Of a DNA stretch of 6,598 bases, positions 1-5,982 are shown one piece after another. The stretch is from the NCBI GenBank assembly GCA_020446665.1, contig JAGREF010000078.1, forward strand, positions 1-6,598, written 5' to 3'. Source of the stretch: Sphingomonadaceae bacterium (lineage in GTDB: Bacteria > Pseudomonadota > Alphaproteobacteria > Sphingomonadales > Sphingomonadaceae). Position 1 is the stretch's first letter, and each line of letters starts with the position of its first letter. Both the position numbers and the translations under genes were made by a program. Below the pieces are notes generated by a model, which saw nothing but the letters and a program-made list of their open reading frames with translations, had not been told where the DNA came from and made no database searches.

Positions 1-1
1 C

Positions 2-1294
2 GCGCTTGCGCCCGGAAATCAGGCCCACTTCGCCGAAGATGGAGCCTTGTTCGATCGGCACGGTGATGGAGGAATCCGCCGGGTTGATCTCCACCGCCAC
101 AGACCCTTCGGCAATGGCGAACATGGAGGAACCTTCGGCGTTGCGTTCGAAGATGACGTCGCCCTTGCTGTAGGAATGGACGCGGCTTTCCAGCATCAGT
201 TCGCGCATTTGCAGCGGCGAAAGCTCCTGCAGGATCACGACCTGCCGGTTGAAGGTTTCCAGCCATTCATTGACGCTGCGCCCGCCCGGCAGCCCGGCAA
301 AGCGCTGCTCAAGGATTTCCTCGTCCGCGGGCTTGAGATCGGCATTCCCGTTGAGGAATTCGATCACGTCGTAGCCCTGGTTCATGCAGTGCTTGATCAG
401 CGGATAGCCCGCCAGCGCACCGATCACATGGATGCCGGACTTGGTTGTTTCAAAGCTTGGCGAAAGCTTGGGAAATGCGTCCCGGTCCTCGCTGGTGAAT
501 TCGATGCCGCAGGCTTCCACGAAATCGCGGGGCGGCTTGGAACCCATGCGTGCGATGATGCGGTTGCAGGGGATGGTTTCCTGCCCGTCGCGCGTTTCCA
601 GCACCAGCTGGCCATCTTTTACTTCCGCCGGGGAAGTTTCGCGCCGCACCAGCACGCGCCCTTCCTGCTCGGCTTCCATCAGCGCATCGACATTGCCCTT
701 CTTCGCGCGGGCGAAGCTTTCACCCCGGTTGAGGATGGAGACGATGTTGTTTTGCTTGGGGTCCTTGGCCAGACCCAGCGCGTTTTCGATCCCGGCATCG
801 CCAGACCCGATCACGGTGATATGCTCGTCGTAATATTCTTCCGGATCGTCCAGCTGATATTGGACGAGCGGATTGTCACCGCCCGGAACGCGTAGCAGGT
901 TGGGATTGCCCTGCGTGCCGATGCTGAGCACCACCGCTTCGGCCTCGATCGTATCGCCGCCTTTCAGCTTGATCGTGAAATTGCCGGTTTCCCCGGTAAT
1001 CTCTGTCACTTCGGAATTGAGGCGGACATTGACCTTCTGCTCTTCCACCTGACGATCCCAGGTGCCGAGGATGTCCTCGCGAATCCCCTCTTCAAAATCG
1101 AAATCGGATCGCAGATTGAGCACGGATGGCGTGGCCATCACATATTTGCCCTTCTGGTATTTGTAGATCGTGTCTGAAAGGTGATCGGTTTTTTCGATCA
1201 AAATGTGGGCCATTCCCAGCGCAGCCGCACGGGCAGCGGCGCTCAGCCCCGCTGGTCCCGATCCGACAATAGCCACGCGAAATCGATCCGGCAT
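2..1294 (-). CDS. FAD/NAD(P)-dependent oxidoreductase with C-terminal cyclic-nucleotide-binding domain (partial, C-terminus off the left edge)
   Basis: The reading frame runs off the left edge after 431 codons, so the C-terminus is missing. The N-terminus has an FAD-binding Rossmann motif GSGPAG (residues 11-16). A second dinucleotide motif, GSGDAG (163-168), fits NAD(P)H binding. The flavoprotein C-terminal motif GALAGYPLIKH lies near 292-302. Overall this resembles thioredoxin-reductase-like or YpdA-like flavoproteins, but there is no CxxC redox pair near residues 130-150, so disulfide reduction by the classical mechanism is unlikely. From about residue 352 a Crp-type cyclic-nucleotide-binding fold begins. 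The visible part ends in the phosphate-binding cassette, with FGE at 420-422 and an Arg at 431. The start is ATG at 1294, preceded by a G-rich stretch (GGGGG, 6 nt spacing). It is a cytosolic protein with no signal peptide. The electron acceptor is unknown; relatives I recall often carry a further electron-transfer domain after the cNMP domain, which cannot be tested here. The family call is firm, the substrate unknown. Confidence 0.88.
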   Translation of the reverse strand, partial: MPDRFRVAIVGSGPAGLSAAARAAALGMAHILIEKTDHLSDTIYKYQKGKYVMATPSVLNLRSDFDFEEGIREDILGTWDRQVEEQKVNVRLNSEVTEITGETGNFTIKLKGGDTIEAEAVVLSIGTQGNPNLLRVPGGDNPLVQYQLDDPEEYYDEHITVIGSGDAGIENALGLAKDPKQNNIVSILNRGESFARAKKGNVDALMEAEQEGRVLVRRETSPAEVKDGQLVLETRDGQETIPCNRIIARMGSKPPRDFVEACGIEFTSEDRDAFPKLSPSFETTKSGIHVIGALAGYPLIKHCMNQGYDVIEFLNGNADLKPADEEILEQRFAGLPGGRSVNEWLETFNRQVVILQELSPLQMRELMLESRVHSYSKGDVIFERNAEGSSMFAIAEGSVAVEINPADSSITVPIEQGSIFGEVGLISGRKR

Positions 1295-1400
1295 CAAAAC
1301 CCCCCGTTGATCCCGCGACCCTTTTCTTGCCATCATAGGCGATGAGGCGCAAACCTCCAGCCTTGATCGCTAATTTTCTTTCCTCTTTTGAGCGCGGGAC
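1295..1400. promoter_or_regulatory. Divergent intergenic region between the oxidoreductase and the TPR gene
   Basis: This 106-bp gap must hold the promoters of both divergent genes. For the minus-strand oxidoreductase, a TATGAT hexamer (minus strand, 1337-1332) sits about 38 nt before the ATG and could be a -10 element, but no good -35 lies 17 nt further upstream. For the plus-strand gene only a weak TTGATC (1363-1368) is visible. Two TTGATC half-sites (1313-1318 approximately, and 1363-1368) are not completed to a full FNR-type palindrome. I see no strong operator. The call rests mainly on gene arrangement. Confidence 0.35.
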
Positions 1401-2339
1401 ATGGACCAGAGTCAACAGGACACATCAGAAAAAACCGGAAATTCACGCATCGGGCTGGGTCTGCTGGCTGCGGCCGTGCTGATTGCAGGCGGCGCGGTGG
1501 GGTATCGCGCCTTGCAGGGAGACAGTGAGGAAGCTTCTGTGGCAGCACCTGACAGCGACGCGCCGCTCTCGCTTAGCGAGCTGGAGGCGCAGGCCAAGGC
1601 GGACCCGATGAATGCACAAGCATGGAGCGAACTGGGCTTCGCCTATTACAGTGCGGGCCGTTATGATGATGCCGCGCGCGCCTATCGCCAGGCGGCAGAG
1701 GGCGATCCGGATAATGCGACGCTGTGGTCCTCTGCTGGCGAAGCGCGCGTGCTGGCGAGCAAGGATGATCCGATGCCGGCGGAGGCCGTTAGCGCTTTTG
1801 AAAAGGCGCTGGCGCTGGACCCGACTGACCCGCGGGCACGCTATTTCATGGCGGTGCGCAAGGATCTGGCGGGCGATCATGAGGGGGCGATTGCCGACTG
1901 GCTGGCCTTGCTGGAAGACACGCCGCCGGGCGCGCCATGGGAAGCAGACCTGCGGCGGACCATCGAACAGGTGGGCAAGATCAACAAGATCGAAACCGCG
2001 AGCAAACTGGCCAAAGCGGATGCCGCCAAGCCGCAAGCGCCGGAACTGACCGCAGGCAATGCCATTCCTGGCCCCAACCAGCAGCAAATGGATGCGGCCG
2101 GGCGGATGCGCCCCAGCGAACAGCGTGACATGGCGGTATCCATGGTCGAGCGACTGGAAGGCCGGCTGAAAAGCGATCCGTCCAATATTGATGGCTGGGT
2201 GATGCTGATGCGCAGCCGCATGACGCTGGGCGAAGCTGACAAGGCCGTAAAGGCGCTGCAAGATGCCGTGGCGGCGAATCCGGCAGCCAGCGAACGGCTC
2301 CAACAGGAAGGACAGGCGCTGGGGGTGCCCGCTGGCTGA
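1401..2339 (+). CDS. Membrane-anchored TPR protein, CcmI/CycH-like cytochrome c biogenesis factor
   Basis: The 312-residue product has a short hydrophilic N-terminus, one transmembrane helix (about residues 17-35) and a long C-terminal domain, presumably periplasmic. TPR-like repeats follow from about residue 68: AWSELGFAYYSAGRYDDAARAYR near 74-95, a second around 105-138 ending in ALALDPTDPRARY, and a third near 145-170. The segment WLALLEDTPPGAPWEADLR and the C-terminal block MVERLEGRLKSDPSNIDGWVML are typical of CcmI/CycH (the NrfG-like part). Those proteins present apocytochrome c to the CcmFH haem ligation complex. Classical CcmI has two N-terminal helices; this one has a single anchor and corresponds mainly to the TPR part. 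No ccmE, ccmF, ccmG or ccmH is in the window, so the role is inferred from similarity alone. The start is firm because an in-frame TGA lies at 1389-1391; the ribosome-binding site (GCGGGA) is weak. A generic TPR scaffold is the alternative. Confidence 0.82.
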   Translation: MDQSQQDTSEKTGNSRIGLGLLAAAVLIAGGAVGYRALQGDSEEASVAAPDSDAPLSLSELEAQAKADPMNAQAWSELGFAYYSAGRYDDAARAYRQAAEGDPDNATLWSSAGEARVLASKDDPMPAEAVSAFEKALALDPTDPRARYFMAVRKDLAGDHEGAIADWLALLEDTPPGAPWEADLRRTIEQVGKINKIETASKLAKADAAKPQAPELTAGNAIPGPNQQQMDAAGRMRPSEQRDMAVSMVERLEGRLKSDPSNIDGWVMLMRSRMTLGEADKAVKALQDAVAANPAASERLQQEGQALGVPAG

Positions 2340-2341
2340 AT

Positions 2342-3625
2342 TTAATTCGGCGGTGGCAGTGGGGGTTTCTGCGTCTTTGGCGGGTCAATCGTGATGTGGA
2401 TCTGGCTGAGCGAAAGGATTGCGATGTAGAAGCCGATCACGGACAGGGCGCTTGCCCCCAGCACGGCAAAGGATGCACCTTTCAGGCCTGCCCAGCCGAT
2501 TGACGTTTCCAGCACCGCGAAGGCCAGAAAGGTCGGAATAGCCCGCGCCAAGAAGGCAGTGCCTGCGCGTCCAACCGACACCAGCAGCGATTCGAGGCTC
2601 GCGCCAATCAACTCGATGGCTCCGGCAATCGCCAGGATCACCATCGTCCAGTACATTTTGTTGAATTCCTGCCCGGCAATCAGCACCAGCGCCTGCCGCC
2701 CGAAAATGATGGTGATGGCAATAGCCAGCAAGCCACCGATGGCGGCGATATTGGCCATGCGCCGGGCCAATGCCAGCGCATCTTCCTTTGCCTCGACCAG
2801 TTCGGGGTAGATGGCTTTGGAAACGGTCTGCGCCAGTTGCACCAGCGCCTGGCCCAATTGCGACGCGACGCGGAAACCGCCCGCATAGGCTTCCCCGCCA
2901 ATTGCGCCGACCAGCAGGATCATCACTTGCTTGGCTCCGACAGCGAGGCTGCCGGACATGTTGGTCGCCCACACAAAACGCCACGCATCAGGGTGGTCGC
3001 GCGGCAATCGCAACAGGCTGATTTGTGACAGGTCGATCTTCTCGGAACGCGCGGCAATAATCCAGTAGGCGAGCGCAACCGCCACTTCGGCGCCGCCCCA
3101 GGCCAGCACGAATCCTGTCACTGTCGGCATGTAAAAGAAGGCGAGGATCGCGCCGGTTGCGCGCGTTACCGGCAAAACGGAATCAGCAGCAGTGGCGAGG
3201 CCAAATTTGAAGCGCAGGCGCAGCAGGCCGGTGGGTGTCGAACGGATGGCTGCGAGCGAGACGAAGCAATAGCCAAAGGTCAGCCAAAGCAATTCCTTGG
3301 GCAAGGGCAGCCAGAACTGCGCAGTCCAGACCAGACCAGCCGATAGAATTGTACCAAACACGATGGAAAGCATGTCGAGCGCGATGGCAAAGCCGGTCGC
3401 TTCCCCGGGCCCTTCCGCTTCGGCACCCCAGCGCACGACAAATTGCCAGGTTTGGAAATTGGCCAAGCCAGTAACCGTCTGCCCCAGCGCCACGATGATC
3501 GCGAAATATCCGAATGCCTCCAGCCCCAGCGTGCGTGTGGCCAGCGCGAGATAGACGAGGCTGAGCACGGCATTGACGCCGCGCCCGCCCAGCAGCCAGC
3601 CGATATTGCGCATCAAACGTCGCAT
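2342..3625 (-). CDS. Wzx-type polysaccharide flippase (lipopolysaccharide/polysaccharide biosynthesis membrane protein)
   Basis: This is a polytopic inner-membrane protein of about 427 residues with roughly a dozen hydrophobic segments spread along its length, the usual size and layout of polysaccharide (O-antigen/exopolysaccharide) flippases of the MOP superfamily. Such proteins move undecaprenyl-linked oligosaccharides across the inner membrane. Family-typical features are RTLGLEAFGYFAIIVALGQ in the first helix pair and the mid-protein segment FRVASQLGQALVQLAQTVSKA. The protein ends in a proline-rich cytosolic or periplasmic tail (DPPKTQKPPLPPPN). I favour ATG 3625, which has AGAGGA upstream (14 nt spacing, rather long). 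The frame stays open to a GTG at 3661, giving 439 residues, but no ribosome-binding site precedes that codon. No glycosyltransferase, polymerase or sugar-nucleotide gene is nearby, so the transported glycan cannot be named. Its stop lies 2 bp from the stop of the convergent TPR gene. Confidence 0.88.
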   Translation of the reverse strand: MRRLMRNIGWLLGGRGVNAVLSLVYLALATRTLGLEAFGYFAIIVALGQTVTGLANFQTWQFVVRWGAEAEGPGEATGFAIALDMLSIVFGTILSAGLVWTAQFWLPLPKELLWLTFGYCFVSLAAIRSTPTGLLRLRFKFGLATAADSVLPVTRATGAILAFFYMPTVTGFVLAWGGAEVAVALAYWIIAARSEKIDLSQISLLRLPRDHPDAWRFVWATNMSGSLAVGAKQVMILLVGAIGGEAYAGGFRVASQLGQALVQLAQTVSKAIYPELVEAKEDALALARRMANIAAIGGLLAIAITIIFGRQALVLIAGQEFNKMYWTMVILAIAGAIELIGASLESLLVSVGRAGTAFLARAIPTFLAFAVLETSIGWAGLKGASFAVLGASALSVIGFYIAILSLSQIHITIDPPKTQKPPLPPPN

Positions 3626-3751
3626 CGGGGATTCGCTTGTCCTCTTCAACGCGCGCGCCACTTGCGCTGGCGCGCGGGGAATGCGGTCCTAGCTGCAAAC
3701 TGGCATTTGGCAAGACTTGTCATGAATGGGCCATGACGTCACAACAGGACT
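3626..3751. promoter_or_regulatory. Divergent intergenic region between flippase and Nmad3 gene, with inverted repeat
   Basis: The gap between the two divergent genes presumably carries both promoters. On the minus strand TTGCCA (3713-3708) and TAGGAC 16 nt downstream form a weak -35/-10 candidate for the flippase. On the plus strand no convincing sigma-70 pair is visible. An inverted repeat GTCATG/CATGAC (3719-3724 and 3732-3737, 7-nt spacer) lies 14 nt before the Nmad3 start, and an overlapping palindrome TGACGTCA sits at 3734-3741. These could be an operator or a leader hairpin, but short palindromes like these also occur by chance. Confidence 0.3.
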
Positions 3752-4480
3752 ATGAAGATCATCTTCAGTCGCAAGGGATTTGACAGCGCTGCAGGCGGCG
3801 GTCCGTCGCCGATTGTCAATGGCAAGCCGCTCAGCCTGCCGATCCCGGCAGGGGCTGCCTCGCGTACGACCTATGGCGCGCTGGGGCTGGGTGACCATGC
3901 CGCGCGGTCCAGCCGGGGGCGGTTGGGGCCGTGCGATTTGTGCCACCATGACCCGATGTTCCTGCCAGACGGAACCTGCCTGTTCGGGCAGGTTGGGGCC
4001 GCGCAGACCCACTTGGAAAACCAGCGCGTAGGCGTGGGCGATGTGTTCCTGTTCTTCGGTTTGTTTCAGGAACCGGGCGGCAATCCGCATCACCGTATCT
4101 TTGGCTGGTTGCAGGTGGAGGAAGTGGTGCCGCTGGCGGGCTGCGATCCGCAACGACTGGTAGAATTCAGCCGCTGCAATCATCCTCATGCGCTCGCTCC
4201 GCATGGTTCGAATGACACGATCTGGCGGGGGGCGGGCGGGGTGGCGGCGCGGGCCAGCGATGCATTGCGCCTGACGGTGCCGGGCGGCAAGCCGAGCCTG
4301 TGGCAGCGGCCATCATGGCTGCGGCGGGGCGGGTTGTCCTATCATGACCGCGCCGACCGCTGGCTGCGCGGCGGGCGCTTGCGCAGCGTGGCGCGGGGGC
4401 AGGAATTTGTCGCTGATATTGGCCGCCGTGCAGAACCACGGGCGTGGCTGGCGGAAACTCTCAGGGAGATACGGGGTTAG
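3752..4480 (+). CDS. Nmad3-family protein (nucleotide modification associated domain 3), function unproven
   Basis: This soluble 242-residue protein has no signal peptide or membrane segment. Its blocks match the Nmad3 family as I know it: N-terminal MKIIFSRKGFDS...GGGPSPI (1-21), a HHDPM block (65-69), FGQVGAAQTHL (78-88), GVGDVFLFFGLF (94-105), HRIFGWLQV (114-122), HPH (144-146) and NDTIW (154-158). Length is typical for a single-domain member. The family was predicted, from gene neighbourhoods in phages and bacteria, to work with modified nucleotides or DNA bases; no biochemical activity is known to me. The start is fixed by an in-frame TGA at 3734-3736 and by the conserved N-terminus, although the AGGA ribosome-binding site is only 2 nt from the ATG. 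A CxxCH sequence (61-65) precedes the conserved HDP; see findings. The gene stands alone, divergent from the flippase and convergent with tolC, with its TAG overlapping the tolC stop. No methyltransferase, TET/JBP or phage gene lies nearby. Confidence 0.8.
   Translation: MKIIFSRKGFDSAAGGGPSPIVNGKPLSLPIPAGAASRTTYGALGLGDHAARSSRGRLGPCDLCHHDPMFLPDGTCLFGQVGAAQTHLENQRVGVGDVFLFFGLFQEPGGNPHHRIFGWLQVEEVVPLAGCDPQRLVEFSRCNHPHALAPHGSNDTIWRGAGGVAARASDALRLTVPGGKPSLWQRPSWLRRGGLSYHDRADRWLRGGRLRSVARGQEFVADIGRRAEPRAWLAETLREIRG
3973..3994 (+). repeat. Perfect inverted repeat (8-bp arms, 6-nt loop) inside the Nmad3 gene
   Basis: AACCTGCC (3973-3980) and GGCAGGTT (3987-3994) are exact reverse complements separated by TGTTCG. 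The arms would form an 8-bp GC-rich hairpin in DNA or mRNA, lying over the codons for the GTCLFGQV segment. There is no T-tract after it, so it is not an intrinsic terminator. It may be purely a consequence of coding constraints. Confidence 0.5.
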
Positions 4481-5760
4481 AGCGAATCCATCCCCGTCAC
4501 GCTGCGCAGACTATAGGCAGCGGTGAGCAAATTTCCCGCCGCCTGAATCTTTGCCGTTTCCGCAGCGCTCGCTTCGCGCATCGCGTCAAGCAGCGCCAGT
4601 TGCGGTTTGGCACCGGCTTCGACTTCCAGCCGGGTGCTGCGCAGCGCCTCTTCCGTGGCGCGGGCGCGTTCGTCCGCGGCGATCACCATCGCCTTGGCCG
4701 CCTGTACAGCCTCGAAAGTCTGCACCGCCTGCACTTCCACAGCCTGTGCGGCCAAGCGCGCATCGGCGCTGGCTGCCCGGGCATCCGCTTCGGCCTTTGA
4801 AATCTTTGCGCCGACCCGGCCGCCGCTATAAAATTGCCAGCGCCCGCGCACGCCCACGCTGGCGCTGTCAGCCTTGTAGCCGGGGAAGAACTGGTCACGG
4901 ATGGTGGAGGCTTCGGCATAGACGCCGACGGTTGGCAGGCGCTCTGCCTTTGCGCCGCGTAACCCGGCCTCCGCGATTTCAGCGGCCTTGCGTGCCTGTG
5001 TCACCATGGGATTATCCGCAAGCGCCATCTGCCGCGCCTGTTCTGCATCGGGCGGGATGATCGGGAGCAACGGCAGGGTCGGGTCCAGCGTGATTTCCTG
5101 CCCAGCCAGCGTTGCCAGCTGCGCCCTGGCCGTGGCGAGCATGCCGCGCGCATGGGCAAGGCCGGCCCTGGCCTCTGCCAGCCGCGCTTCGGCCTGTGCG
5201 ACATCGGTGGAGGTCGCTGCGCCAACCTTGAACATCAGTTTCGACTGGCGGACGACTTCCTCCAGCATGGTCGCCATGGCGGAATAGCTTACCACCTGCT
5301 CCTGCGCAGCGAGCGCCTGAGTATAGGCGCGGATCACTTGCAGCCGCAGGTCGAGCATCGCTGCATTGGCACCTGCTGATGCCAGTTCGCGTCCGGCCTT
5401 GGCCTGATCGACGGCTGAGCCAATCCGCCCGAATGTGAGGATCGGCATTTCCGCGCCCATTTGCGCCGCGCGCGGGGTTACATTGGCAGCGGGCAGGGCG
5501 AAGAAACCTTGCGGGTCAATCCGACCGGTGCCGATCTGACCTTGCAGCGTGGCCATGGGCATACGCTCGGCCTGCGCCTGTCGTATGGCTGCGTCCGCCG
5601 CATCTTCACGTGCGCGCGCAGCCTCCATTGCCGGGGACCGTTCCAATACGATCTCCAGTACCTGCTCCAGCGATTGCGCTGCAGCAGGCGAGCTTGAGAG
5701 CGCCAGTGAAATGGCAGCGAAAGTTGGGGCAACCAAGGAGGGAACTGACCGTTGCATCAT
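4477..5760 (-). CDS. TolC-family outer-membrane efflux protein
   Basis: The 427-residue precursor starts with a Sec signal peptide (hydrophobic core about 9-22, predicted cleavage after AAA at 26-28). The mature part shows the two structural repeats of the TolC fold. In repeat 1 these are MGAEMPILTFGRIGSAV (101-117) and FKVGAATSTDVAQAEARLAEA (177-197). In repeat 2 they are VGVRGRWQFYSGGRVGA (302-318) and EAGAKPQLALLDAMREA (381-397). Helices between them are alanine-rich coiled coils that would form the periplasmic tunnel of the trimer. TolC proteins work with RND, ABC or MFS pumps through a membrane-fusion adaptor; none is in the window, so the partner and substrate are unknown. GAGGA (5766-5762) lies 1 nt before the first ATG and 4 nt before the second (5757), so translation may begin at the second. 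The start is 4 nt after the stop of the small membrane protein gene, which makes it the last gene of the operon. Confidence 0.93.
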   Translation of the reverse strand: MMQRSVPSLVAPTFAAISLALSSSPAAAQSLEQVLEIVLERSPAMEAARAREDAADAAIRQAQAERMPMATLQGQIGTGRIDPQGFFALPAANVTPRAAQMGAEMPILTFGRIGSAVDQAKAGRELASAGANAAMLDLRLQVIRAYTQALAAQEQVVSYSAMATMLEEVVRQSKLMFKVGAATSTDVAQAEARLAEARAGLAHARGMLATARAQLATLAGQEITLDPTLPLLPIIPPDAEQARQMALADNPMVTQARKAAEIAEAGLRGAKAERLPTVGVYAEASTIRDQFFPGYKADSASVGVRGRWQFYSGGRVGAKISKAEADARAASADARLAAQAVEVQAVQTFEAVQAAKAMVIAADERARATEEALRSTRLEVEAGAKPQLALLDAMREASAAETAKIQAAGNLLTAAYSLRSVTGMDSL

Positions 5761-5761
5761 G

Positions 5762-5766
5762 TCCTC
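5762..5766 (-). promoter_or_regulatory. Ribosome-binding site of tolC overlapping the stop of the upstream gene
   Basis: On the minus strand GAGGA overlaps the TGA stop (5767-5765) of the DUF2892 gene and is followed by two consecutive ATG codons. The 4-nt spacing favours the second ATG (5757). The overlap suggests translational coupling. Confidence 0.65.
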
Positions 5767-5968
5767 AATCGAAAGCGCAGCCCTGCTTTACCCCGATGGC
5801 GCGAAAGATCATCGCCGCCGGGCAGAAGCCGGTGAAGCTGGCCTGCAGCATGTTCAGCCCGGCGAAAATGGTCAGCCCGATCCAGTAGGGATGGACTGTG
5901 ACCGACAATATGGCGCTGGCCAGCACCACGATACCGGCAAAACCCATGACAGCACGATCAAGGTTCAT
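5765..5968 (-). CDS. DUF2892 / YgaP-type transmembrane protein
   Basis: This 67-residue protein fits the DUF2892 (YgaP-like transmembrane) family. It has NLDRAVMGFAG at the N-terminus, two transmembrane helices (about 7-25 and 29-46) and the family's GFCP motif at 47-50. A second Cys at 64 corresponds to the conserved cysteine near the end of many members. Length is usual for a stand-alone member. In YgaP itself this domain is fused to a rhodanese that handles sulfane sulfur, and stand-alone copies are often found beside rhodaneses, persulfide dioxygenases and sulfide:quinone oxidoreductases. Placement directly after an SQR-like gene (12-nt gap) fits that pattern. A role in moving or anchoring sulfur-metabolising partners at the inner membrane is inference; no activity is established. 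The start has a good GAGGAG site 8 nt upstream. Confidence 0.87.
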   Translation of the reverse strand: MNLDRAVMGFAGIVVLASAILSVTVHPYWIGLTIFAGLNMLQASFTGFCPAAMIFRAIGVKQGCAFD

Positions 5969-5976
5969 CAGAATTG

Positions 5977-5982
5977 CTCCTC
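5977..5982 (-). promoter_or_regulatory. Ribosome-binding site of the DUF2892 gene overlapping the SQR stop
   Basis: GAGGAG on the minus strand, with 8 nt spacing to ATG 5968, overlaps the TGA stop (5983-5981) of the oxidoreductase. It is a near-consensus site and indicates that the two genes are co-translated from one mRNA. Confidence 0.75.

Noticed and set aside
47..895. Open plus-strand frame of 282 codons opposite the flavoprotein gene
   Set aside because: It lies wholly antisense to a gene with clear FAD, NAD(P) and cNMP motifs, and its own translation shows no recognisable domain; long antisense frames are common in GC-rich codon use.
1313..1370. FNR-type binding sites (TTGATC half-sites) between the divergent genes
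   Set aside because: Only the left half-sites are present; the matching ATCAA halves at the right spacing are missing.
1443..2303. Open minus-strand frame of 286 codons opposite the TPR gene
   Set aside because: It is antisense to the recognisable TPR protein, rich in Arg/His/Gln with no coherent domain or membrane pattern.
3183..3713. Minus-strand frame of 176 codons overlapping the flippase gene in another frame
   Set aside because: It is a frame-shifted shadow of the flippase, without hydrophobic segments or motifs; the flippase frame is uninterrupted, so no frameshift needs to be invoked.
3932..3946. CxxCH as a c-type haem attachment site
   Set aside because: The protein has no signal peptide or membrane anchor, and haem attachment occurs in the periplasm; a metal site or chance is more likely.
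3689..4204. Minus-strand frame of 171 codons covering the Nmad3 start
   Set aside because: It is antisense to the conserved N-terminal half of Nmad3 and contains no family features.
4426..4441. CCGTG/CACGG inverted repeat near the Nmad3 and tolC ends as a possible terminator
   Set aside because: The stem is only 5 bp and no T-run follows on either strand.
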